A stretch of DNA of 64,000 nt, taken from the NCBI GenBank assembly GCA_965277595.1, contig CBDIDH010000001.1, positions 744,001-808,000 on the forward strand. Direction: 5' to 3'. The notes beneath the pieces are model-generated. The model saw only the letters and a list, made by a program, of their open reading frames with translations. It did not search any database and was not told where the DNA came from. This document shows positions 35,802 to 43,307 of the stretch, one piece after another. Position 1 is the stretch's first letter; each line of letters opens with the position of its first letter. Source of the stretch: CBDIDH01 sp965277595 (lineage in GTDB: Bacteria; Planctomycetota; Planctomycetia; Isosphaerales; Isosphaeraceae). A program made the position numbers and the translations under genes.

Positions 35802-37814
35802 AATTCGAGAAACCTGGACGTGAATCGCGGCCTCGTTCCGGAGGGGCTGCCGGACGGGAAGCGGAAGCGTGGCGGAGATGGGTACGGCGTCGTTCAGGAC
35901 GCCCGCCTCGGAACCAAGGGCGGGTGGAAATCCGCCTTGATAGCTGTCAAAAACAGCCTGGCCGTCGCGTCCTTGCCAGACGCCGACGCCGAATTCCTCA
36001 ACCCGGCCGATCTGGTCGCGGAGGCGGTCTAACTGGCCTTCCAGCTCGTTGAGCGCTTCGGCATGCGTGCGGACGGCCCGGCAGACCTCGGCGGCATCAG
36101 AGAAAAGGGGGCCGAGCACGGCCTCGGTCTCGACCGAATCGACCAGGGCGGCAATGTCCTGGTCGAGACCGCGATTCAGCATCGCGATCAGACCGGCGCG
36201 GAGCGTCACGCCCCAGAGAATGACCCAGAAGATCGCCTGAAGATAGAACTCAACGCCGAGCAGCGACGTCCCCGGCACGAACGGGCGATCGTAAAAGAAG
36301 TTCTTGCCCATGACCAGCAAGAGATACGTCGGCAGCGCGGCGAAGAGAACCTCGGCGACGATATGCAGCTCGCGCCCCGCCGTGCGCGCCACGCGCTGTT
36401 CGGCGGCCTGGTTAAGGGCGACCTCGACCTGTTGATAGAGTCGGCGGGCAACGTCAACGAGTTCCTCGGCCGATCGATCGTCGCGCAATTTTCCTTCCCT
36501 GGCGGCGAAGAGAGCGGTGAAACCGGCGTCGTGAATCCGCCCCTCGATGGCGCTTCGCTGCGCGATCAACTGCGCCTCGGAGATTCCCAGTTCGGCCCCC
36601 GCGACCCACGACCGTACCGCCTTGCGCTCGCGGCGTTTTGACGAAACGGCCTGGGTCACGACCAGGCCGCCGGCCATCAGGGCCTGAATCGGCGTCCGGG
36701 CGCGGGTCAGGACGAGGGCGCGGAAGTACATCGCCGCGCCTTCAAGCAGGCGCAAGAGCCCGGCGAAAGGGCCTCCCGACCAGGCGGCGCAGAGGTGCCG
36801 CAAAAGCCGGGTCCGCCAGAGCCGACGGTTGGCGCTCAGTTGAGAGACCAGGCGCTCGCGGACCATGCCGATCAGGGTCGCGTGCGCCGAGGCGATCGTT
36901 TCTTCGAGCGCGGAGACCCCTTCAAGACCGCGCTCGCATTCGTGCCGGGCCGACCGGATCAGCCAGCCGAAGAGGCCGAGCAAATTGGCCCGCTTGATCC
37001 GGTGCCGGGCTCGACCGGCGAGCTTCTCGCTCAGGTGGTCGCGGAACCGGGTAAACTCCGCGCCGGGGTCTTCCAGGCGTTCCTGGGCCGAGACCGCCGC
37101 CTCACCGTTGACGCGGAACGACTCGGGAACGTGGAAGCCGAGCGTCTTGAGAAAGACCTTCCAGTCGTCGGTGATGTCCTGATCGAGGTCGGCCCGCGTC
37201 TGGACGAGAACCACGGCACGCCCCGGCGCGTGGCGGACCAGCTCCTTGGCGACGGCGTTCGTCTTGTACTTTTCCGAGGTTCCGGTGTGGATCATCACAT
37301 CGCAGCGCGGCAGGATCAGGCGGAGGACTTCGAGGTTGCGGTGGTCGACCGGGCCGTCGGGGTCCTGGGTGTCGGGGTCGGGGCAGTCGATCAGGATCAT
37401 CCGTTCGAGCATCGGCAAGGGAAGGCGGACGACCCGAGGCTCGACCTCCGGGCTCAGCGCCTCGATTCGCAGAAAGGACGTGTCGACGTCGGGATGACAG
37501 ACGACGACCGGTCGGCAGGTTGTCGGCCGGGCCTTACCGGCTTCAGAGACCCGACGGCCGACGAGGGCGTTTAACAAGGTGCTCTTGCCCGTTCCGGTCC
37601 CGCCGAGAAAGCCGACGACAAGGACGCGGTCAAGCGTCAGGTGAAGGTCTTTCAGGCGGGGTCGGAACCGTTCCACGAGCGCCGCGGCCTGTTCAAACGG
37701 AGGCCAGCGCGGGGCGTCGTCGGCCCAGAGCGTTGTCCGCTTCATCAGGCGATCGAACTCGGCCAGAAGCCATTCCTGCTCCCAGGTTTTGTCGGTCGCC
37801 GGGTTCGTGCTCAT
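35748..37814 (-). CDS. Dynamin-like membrane-associated GTPase (first of a pair)
   Basis: 688 aa from ATG 37814 (GAGG 7 bases upstream). P-loop GGTGTGKS at 71-78. Switch region Thr/Arg-rich (KARPTTCRP). G3 motif DCPD at 143-146, where DxxG is replaced by DxPD. A likely G4 is TRAD near 205. A hydrophobic pair lies near 520-580 (EVLFAALPTYLLLVMG; FYLQAIFWVILWGVTL), with helical regions before and after. This matches YfjP/dynamin-like GTPases that act at the inner membrane. The last 18 residues (ending MTDDRRKKIEDS) are encoded by a repeat element and are unlikely to be functional. It lies 131 bp downstream of a second, related GTPase. Confidence 0.88.
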   Translation of the reverse strand: MSTNPATDKTWEQEWLLAEFDRLMKRTTLWADDAPRWPPFEQAAALVERFRPRLKDLHLTLDRVLVVGFLGGTGTGKSTLLNALVGRRVSEAGKARPTTCRPVVVCHPDVDTSFLRIEALSPEVEPRVVRLPLPMLERMILIDCPDPDTQDPDGPVDHRNLEVLRLILPRCDVMIHTGTSEKYKTNAVAKELVRHAPGRAVVLVQTRADLDQDITDDWKVFLKTLGFHVPESFRVNGEAAVSAQERLEDPGAEFTRFRDHLSEKLAGRARHRIKRANLLGLFGWLIRSARHECERGLEGVSALEETIASAHATLIGMVRERLVSQLSANRRLWRTRLLRHLCAAWSGGPFAGLLRLLEGAAMYFRALVLTRARTPIQALMAGGLVVTQAVSSKRRERKAVRSWVAGAELGISEAQLIAQRSAIEGRIHDAGFTALFAAREGKLRDDRSAEELVDVARRLYQQVEVALNQAAEQRVARTAGRELHIVAEVLFAALPTYLLLVMGKNFFYDRPFVPGTSLLGVEFYLQAIFWVILWGVTLRAGLIAMLNRGLDQDIAALVDSVETEAVLGPLFSDAAEVCRAVRTHAEALNELEGQLDRLRDQIGRVEEFGVGVWQGRDGQAVFDSYQGGFPPALGSEAGVLNDAVPISATLPLPVRQPLRNEAAIHVQVSRINDQEPMTDDRRKKIEDS

Positions 37815-37851
37815 GGCTTGACCTCAAGAACGCGGGAAAATGGCAAAATCC

Positions 37852-37920
37852 TGATGACCGAGGACCGATGACCGATGACCAAGAAATTCCGCGTTTCGGT
37901 CATCGGTCATCGGTCATCGA
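37852..37920. repeat. GACC-heptamer hairpin element between the GTPase genes
   Basis: GATGACCGAGGACCGATGAC and further units up to 37883 face GGTCATCGGTCATCGGTCAT (37896-37918) across AAATTCCGCG. The arms can pair over about 20 bp. It sits between the stop of the upstream GTPase gene (37946) and the start of the downstream one (37814). Confidence 0.88.
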
Positions 37921-37945
37921 GTGGCACCCGATCCTCGGGAGCGGG

Positions 37946-39730
37946 TCAGGCGAGGTCGCGGCCGAGGCTCTCGACGAGCATTCGGGCTTCGAGAAACGGG
38001 GCGCAGGTCGCCGCGCGAGAGAGAGCGGCGATGCGGTCGATCCCTCGGCCGAGGACGCTTTCATGGAGGATCGCGACGAGCAAGGCGGCACGTTCTTCAT
38101 AGAACCGGGTAAAGAGCCGGGTCAAGAGGTTCACGACCGGCTTTCGCAAGGTGGCCGCGGCGCCTTCGGTTCCCACCGTGACCGCCGTGCCGACGGCGAG
38201 TTCGCCCGCAACCTGGATGCCGGTCTGCATCGCGTGGAAGGCCAGTTCCGAGGCAACGAAGGGACTGCCGAACATCATCAGCGTCAGCACGGGGCGGGCG
38301 GCGGCCGTGGCGATCAGGCCGAACTGGATTGTCTTCATCAGACGCGGAGAGTCGTCGCGGAAGCGGTCGAGCGTCTGCTGGATGAATTCCTCGTAGCCGA
38401 GACTCAAAACCTTGGCGGCGGCGTGGCGGTCGGTCAGGGTGCGGAAGGTGGCCTCGCGCCCCTCGCCGCTGAGAATCCGGTCAAGCTCGGTCTTTAACAG
38501 GGGATCGCCCAGGCGGCGGATCTCTTCGAGGCGGTCGAGCACGGCTTCGAGGGCCTTGAAGAGGACGGTGAGTTCCTGCTTCTTGTAGTCGTCCTCGGCC
38601 TCCGACTCGCGTCGGGTGAAGGGAGTCAGCACGAGCCGGCCGAGCTTGCCATAAGCGCCGTGGACGGCGCGGTCGAACCGGGTACGCTGGGGCCGAAGCC
38701 AGTCGTGAACGGCGTTGACGATGATCTGGCCGGGCAGGGTCGGCGGGCGGATCTCGACGCGAAGGCCGTCGGCGAGCGCGGAGCTGACACCGGCGAAGTC
38801 TCCCGCGCGGGCCTCGATCGACCGGAGAAAGGCGGGGAGTCCCTCGGCCGGGTCGAGCACCTGGCGGAGCGATCCGCGAAAGGTTCGAACCTTGATCTCG
38901 CTGAAATGGAGGTCGGCCAGGTCGCGAACTGGATCTTTGGGCGTGCCTTCCAGACCGAGAAAGGGGAGTTCGAGCGCCTCGGCGGCCTTGCGGTCGTGAG
39001 GGGCGACGTAAACATGCTCGGGATTGACGCCCGTGCCGGCGCGGAAGACGTCGAGCCAGTGCTCGCAGTCGTCCTGATCGTCGGGCCACTGGACCATGTT
39101 GAAGGCGACGAAGACGACCTTCTCGGCCCGAGCGGCCTCGCTGAAGAAGCGTCGGATCGCCGCGTCGTTATGCTTTTGCTGGGTCAGAACGCCGAGGAGG
39201 ACGTCGGACGCCCCCCGGACGAGCCGGGCGCGTTCCCAGTGGCCCGAGAGCGAGCCGTCGACATCGGGCGTATCGAGCAGAACGAGCCGATCGGGGAGCA
39301 GGCCGCCGGGATCTTCGCGGTAAAAGAGCAGGTTTTCCGGGGTGTCGAGCAGCGGGTCTTCGTCCGACGACCACGGCCGGACTGAGAAGCCGGGGAAGAC
39401 CCGATCCAGCTCGGCGAGGTCACGAAAGCCTCGGGGCAGGATGCAGACAGGGTGCTTGCTCCCCATCGCCGTCGCGGTGACCCGGCTGACCCGCGTGCCG
39501 AGGAGGTTATTGAAGATCGAGCTTTTGCCCGTGTTGGTCCCGCCGGTCACCGCGACGACGAGAAAGGGCGAACGCGCAAGCTGCGGCCTGAGCTTGGCGA
39601 AGAGGGCCTCATGCCAGGCCCCTTGCGGCGCGTGCAGGCCCATCGCGCGCGCGACGCCCTCCAGCGCCTGCTCCGCGAGGCAGAGCCGCTCGACCCGATC
39701 GGCCCATCCTTGAAACGTCTCCGCCGACAT
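37946..39730 (-). CDS. Dynamin-like membrane-associated GTPase (second of a pair)
   Basis: 594 aa from ATG 39730 (MSAETFQGWADRVERL). A longer frame to 40078 is translated repeat DNA (repeated WSSVLDPWSS). P-loop GGTNTGKS at 63-70. The switch segment contains TATAMGSKHP. G3 is DTPD (LVLLDTPDVDGS). A probable hydrophobic hairpin lies near 510-560 (FGLIATAAARPVLTLMMFG; VAGELAVGTAVTVG). It shares the layout of its neighbour: short N-terminal helix, GTPase, long helical arm, hydrophobic hairpin, helical tail. Sequence identity to the neighbour is low outside the GTPase core. The two probably form a heteromeric system, as paired bacterial dynamins do; that is inference. Confidence 0.87.
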   Translation of the reverse strand: MSAETFQGWADRVERLCLAEQALEGVARAMGLHAPQGAWHEALFAKLRPQLARSPFLVVAVTGGTNTGKSSIFNNLLGTRVSRVTATAMGSKHPVCILPRGFRDLAELDRVFPGFSVRPWSSDEDPLLDTPENLLFYREDPGGLLPDRLVLLDTPDVDGSLSGHWERARLVRGASDVLLGVLTQQKHNDAAIRRFFSEAARAEKVVFVAFNMVQWPDDQDDCEHWLDVFRAGTGVNPEHVYVAPHDRKAAEALELPFLGLEGTPKDPVRDLADLHFSEIKVRTFRGSLRQVLDPAEGLPAFLRSIEARAGDFAGVSSALADGLRVEIRPPTLPGQIIVNAVHDWLRPQRTRFDRAVHGAYGKLGRLVLTPFTRRESEAEDDYKKQELTVLFKALEAVLDRLEEIRRLGDPLLKTELDRILSGEGREATFRTLTDRHAAAKVLSLGYEEFIQQTLDRFRDDSPRLMKTIQFGLIATAAARPVLTLMMFGSPFVASELAFHAMQTGIQVAGELAVGTAVTVGTEGAAATLRKPVVNLLTRLFTRFYEERAALLVAILHESVLGRGIDRIAALSRAATCAPFLEARMLVESLGRDLA

Positions 39731-39842
39731 CAAATCCCCGCGTCTGATCCCTCGAAATCGATCGCCCCGACGATTATGCCGCCCCTTCGTCCGAAACCGT
39801 AGCCCGGTCGCCCCGGATTCGGGGTTCCTGCTTTTTAAAGCA

Positions 39843-39935
39843 GATGACCAAGGACCAAGGATCGATGACCAAGGATCGAGGACCGATGACCAAGGTTCCA
39901 AAATTTGGCCATTGGTCATCGGCCATTGGTCCTTT
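39843..39935. repeat. GACC-heptamer inverted element between divergent genes
   Basis: The left arm has seven units such as GACCAAG, GATCGAT and GATCGAG (39843-39895). The right arm GGCCATTGGTCATCGGCCAT and TGGTCC (39907-39932) is complementary. CCAAAATTTGG lies between. It falls in the 346-bp divergent spacer 39731-40076 upstream of both the GTPase and guaA, so it is not only a 3'-end element. Confidence 0.85.
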
Positions 39936-40076
39936 CTTGACGTGAAAACCATCCGGAGAGCCGGGTTCTCGGCGGGCGCGGGGCGTGGTAGACTGACGTT
40001 TTGGTCTTGAGCGAGAACGCGTTGAGACCGCGGACGAAAGAGGAAGAAGACCCGGTTGCGAGGTTCGTCACCCGAC

Positions 40077-41639
40077 ATGGAAAGCCCGGCCCACTGCGAG
40101 CGACCGGTTTTGGTCCTCGACTTCGGCTCGCAATATGTCCAGTTGATCGCCAGGAGGGTCCGCGAACGGCACGCCTTCGCGCGGATCGTCCGGCATGACG
40201 TGACCCTCGATCGGGTCCGCGAGCTGAACCCGATGGCCCTGATCCTCTCGGGAGGGCCGTCGAGCGTGTATGAGCCGAACGCGCCAAGGTGCGACCCGAG
40301 GCTCTTTGACCTGGGCCTTCCCGTGCTGGGAATCTGCTACGGGATGCAACTGGCCTGCGAGGCGATGGGGGGTCTGGTCAAACCGGCGCCGGCGCGCGAG
40401 TACGGCCGGGCCGAATGCAAGGTCGTGGCCCTTGATGATCCGATCTTTCACGACGTTCCGCATTCGACGACCGTCTGGATGAGCCACGGCGACCAGGTTC
40501 ACGAGCCGGGTCCCGACTTTCTGCCGCTGGCGGTGACGGCAACCTGCCCCGTGGCGGCGGTCAAGCATCGCACCCGCCCCTTTTACGGACTTCAGTTCCA
40601 TCCCGAGGTGGCGCATACACCGTATGGAACCCTGATCCTGGGGAACTTCCTCGACCGGGTCTGCGGGAACCCGAGGTCGTGGACGATGGAGACGTTCATT
40701 GACCGGTCGGTCGACGAGGTCCGGCGCCGGGTCGGGACGACCGATCGGGTCGTTTGCGGACTCTCGGGCGGGGTTGACTCGGCCGTCGCCGCGGCCTTGC
40801 TGGCGAGGGCGCTGGGGCCGAGGGTCGTCTGTGTCTTTGTCGATAATGGCCTGCTCCGCTCGGGCGAGCGCGACGCCGTGGCTGAAGCCTTTGGTGCTCA
40901 TTCCGACGCCGAACTGCGCGTGATTGACGCCTCGGATCGATTCCTTGAGGCCCTTCGCGGCGTGACCGATCCGCAGGAAAAGCGGATCAGGATCGGCCAT
41001 ACCTTTATTGATGTCTTCCGCGACGAGGCGAAGTCGATCGACTCGGCCCGGTTCCTGGCGCAGGGGACGCTCTATCCCGACGTCATCGAGAGCGGCGGCG
41101 ATCCCGACGGCCCGGCGGCGACGATCAAGCATCACCACAACGTCGGCGGCCTTCCCGCCGACCTCGGCTTTGAGCTGGTCGAGCCGCTCCGCGACCTCTT
41201 CAAGGACGAGGTCCGCCGCCTTGGCCTGGAACTGGGCCTGCCCGATAGCCTGATCTGGCGACATCCCTTTCCCGGTCCCGGCCTGGCGGTGCGCTGCCTG
41301 GGCGAGGTGACCGCCAGTCGGCTCGACGTTCTCCGCCAGGCCGACGCGATCTTTCTCGACGAGTTGAAAAGTGCCGGTCTGGAACGTCAGGTCGCGCAGG
41401 CGTTCGCGGTGCTCTTGCCCGTGCAATCGGTCGGAGTGATGGGCGACGGCCGGACTTATGAAAACGCCGTGGCCCTCCGCGCGGTCGAGACGGACGACTT
41501 CATGACTGCCGACTGGTCGCGTCTCCCTCACGACGTTCTCGCCCGCGCTTCGACCCGGATTATCAACGCCGTGAAAGGCGTGAACCGGGTTGTTTATGAC
41601 GTCACCAGCAAGCCGCCGGGCACCATTGAGTGGGAATAG
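40077..41639 (+). CDS. guaA: GMP synthase (glutamine-hydrolysing)
   Basis: 520 aa from ATG 40077; an in-frame TTG at 40056 is an alternative start. It makes GMP from XMP, ATP and glutamine. The N-terminal class I amidotransferase has the nucleophile Cys in GICYGMQLAC and the His-x-Glu in QFHPEVAHT. The ATP pyrophosphatase P-loop is SGGVDSAVAA. The C-terminal dimerisation domain contains RHPFPGPGLAVRCLGEV and ends in PPGTIEWE. All catalytic parts are present and length is standard. The gene is alone on its strand, with the divergent GTPase behind it and a 908-bp repeat-rich spacer ahead. Confidence 0.98.
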   Translation: MESPAHCERPVLVLDFGSQYVQLIARRVRERHAFARIVRHDVTLDRVRELNPMALILSGGPSSVYEPNAPRCDPRLFDLGLPVLGICYGMQLACEAMGGLVKPAPAREYGRAECKVVALDDPIFHDVPHSTTVWMSHGDQVHEPGPDFLPLAVTATCPVAAVKHRTRPFYGLQFHPEVAHTPYGTLILGNFLDRVCGNPRSWTMETFIDRSVDEVRRRVGTTDRVVCGLSGGVDSAVAAALLARALGPRVVCVFVDNGLLRSGERDAVAEAFGAHSDAELRVIDASDRFLEALRGVTDPQEKRIRIGHTFIDVFRDEAKSIDSARFLAQGTLYPDVIESGGDPDGPAATIKHHHNVGGLPADLGFELVEPLRDLFKDEVRRLGLELGLPDSLIWRHPFPGPGLAVRCLGEVTASRLDVLRQADAIFLDELKSAGLERQVAQAFAVLLPVQSVGVMGDGRTYENAVALRAVETDDFMTADWSRLPHDVLARASTRIINAVKGVNRVVYDVTSKPPGTIEWE

Positions 41640-42023
41640 GCAAGATACGCAAGGAATCGGCTAAGATTTTGGGCGATCTATCCTGCCCAGATTCCGCAAG
41701 ATTGGCTTCGTTTGGTTCAGGCGGGGTGTCGCGCGGCTCAAACTGGGTGTCGCGCCCGATTGGCTTTGTTTCTGGCTTGAATTGGTGGCTTCGTTTGCTC
41801 GGATGGCCCATGCGGCGCGATTACACTGTCGCGCGGCGCGACGGGGCGAAGGCCATTTTTAGGCGAGTTCCCGGGCTTTTGACGTCCCTGGGGGCGTCCT
41901 TTGTTGGCTTCGTTTGGTACGGACGGGGTGTCGCGCTGCGCGACACTCGACGTTTTTGCGCTGGCAAGGCGATTGGCTTCGATTCGCGGAGGAGAACCTT
42001 CAGGGTGGCTGTTTTCAGGGATA

Positions 42024-42042
42024 AATGACCGATGACCGAGGG
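42024..42042 (+). repeat. Single-arm GACC-heptamer unit
   Basis: ATGACCGATGACCGAGGGA, a half element with no inverted partner nearby. It lies 22 bp upstream of the GGGCAAA array, so the two heptamer families are adjacent here. Confidence 0.75.
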
Positions 42043-42064
42043 AATGGTTGAGGGATTGTGAGAA

Positions 42065-42134
42065 GGGCAAAGGGCAAAGGGCAAAGGGCAAAGGGCAAAG
42101 GGCAAAGGGCAAAGGGCAAAGGGCAAAGGGCAAA
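42065..42134 (+). repeat. GGGCAAA heptamer array, 10 perfect copies
   Basis: Ten uninterrupted GGGCAAA units in the spacer between guaA and the Gly/Tyr-rich protein gene. No variation among units, which suggests recent expansion by slippage. Confidence 0.97.
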
Positions 42135-42547
42135 GATTGCAACGGTCAGGGTTGAACACCGGGGGTAAGCGGAACGCGGGGCGTTCAGGGATTGGGTTCG
42201 TTTCGAAAAGAAGGCCAATCGTCGCCGGGTGTCGCGCGGCGCGACGCGCGGGTGAAGCGAGGACGTGTCCCGGTCGGAAAATTCGGAGAGGGAGAGCGCC
42301 GGGGAGTCGGGCGGGGTCCGGATTGTCACAGAGCGGAGGGCGCAAGGGCCCAGTGTCAGTATCATCGAGGGAGACGGAAGGGGTTGGACAGGGAATCGGT
42401 CCCGTTCAAAATCCTGTCACCGGGAGGCAAACGGGGAACCCTGGGGCGGGAAATTCCGAGGCGGGCGATTCCCGAGGAGGAGGTCAAGCGATAGAATCGA
42501 AAGAGATCGACGATATGAGTGTTTCAGCCGGTTGTGAGGAGGGAATC

Positions 42548-43252
42548 ATGATCCGTTCCATCAGCGGCCTGGCGGCGCTTCTGCTTCTGGCATCACCTCT
42601 GAGCGCGGGCGAACTCGACGGCGAATATGGTAATCATAAGGCCGCCGTCCGCTCGGAGAAAACCGCGGTCAAGGCCACGAGCCTGACCAGTCTCGATCAA
42701 AAATCCGCGGACTCGAAGTCCAGCGAGCTGGACGCCGAAGGCCCGGTTCAGGCGTTCCATCACGGCGGATTCGGTGGCGGATTCGGCGGATTCCATCACG
42801 GCGGATTCGGCGGCGGATACGGCGGATTCGGTCACGGCTACGGCGGTTATGGCGGCTTTGGCCGAGGCTTTGGTTACGGCGGTTACGGCGGCTACGGCCG
42901 AGGATTCGGTTACGGCGGCTATGGTGGCTACGGCGGTTATGGCCTTGGATACGGCGGCCTCGGGTTCGGGCTCGGCCTGGGGTATGGCCTTGGTTACGGT
43001 CTGGGTCTGGGATACGGCGGCTACGGTGGATACGGCGGATATGGCGGCTACGGCGGATATGGCGGCGGCTACGGCGGATATGGCGGCGGCTACGGCGGCT
43101 ACGGTGGATACGGCGGCTACGGTGGATATGGCGGCGGCTACGGCGGATATGGCGGCTATGGTGGATATGGGGGCGGCTACGGCGGTGGTTATCTGTCGGT
43201 GGCTTCGTACTCGCCGTACATGAATTTTGGGTATCTTGGGGGGTGCTGGTAA
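42548..43252 (+). CDS. Exported Gly/Tyr-rich repeat protein
   Basis: 234 aa from ATG 42548 (GAGG upstream). Signal peptide at 1-20 (SISGLAALLLLASPLSAG). Residues about 20-60 are a mixed, charged stretch. From about 65 to 215 the protein is almost only Gly, Tyr and Phe in GGYGGYG, GGFGHG and GLGLGYG patterns, with HHGG near the start of the repeat. The C-terminus is SYSPYMNFGYLGGCW, with one Cys. Such sequences are disordered or adhesive and occur in surface, spore-coat-like or matrix proteins. No enzyme is indicated. It lies 55 bp upstream of the subtilase gene. Confidence 0.85.
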   Translation: MIRSISGLAALLLLASPLSAGELDGEYGNHKAAVRSEKTAVKATSLTSLDQKSADSKSSELDAEGPVQAFHHGGFGGGFGGFHHGGFGGGYGGFGHGYGGYGGFGRGFGYGGYGGYGRGFGYGGYGGYGGYGLGYGGLGFGLGLGYGLGYGLGLGYGGYGGYGGYGGYGGYGGGYGGYGGGYGGYGGYGGYGGYGGGYGGYGGYGGYGGGYGGGYLSVASYSPYMNFGYLGGCW

Positions 43253-43307
43253 GAATCGGTCGAGATTAACGAGGGGCTGTTGACCCGTTCGGCCGGAGAA
43301 CATCACC

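Larger units (their letters stand above)
41701..42250. repeat. Dispersed TTGGCTTCGTTTG / GGTGTCGCGC repeat region
   Basis: ATTGGCTTCGTTTGG followed by GGGGTGTCGCGC occurs at 41701-41734 and 41903-41937. Partial copies lie near 41759, 41789 and 41972, and a divergent one (GGGTTCGTTTCG ... GGGTGTCGCGCGGCGCGAC) at 42187-42246. Several copies end in a palindrome such as GTCGCGCTGCGCGAC. This fills most of the spacer 41640-42547, where I see no supported gene. Confidence 0.65.

Noticed and set aside
39731..40078. N-terminal extension of the second GTPase with WSSVLDPWSS repeats
   Set aside because: Translated GACC-heptamer DNA, and it would overlap the start region of guaA.
42065..42134. Heptamer arrays considered as CRISPR
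   Set aside because: Units are 7 bp, directly abutting and without spacers; no cas genes are present.
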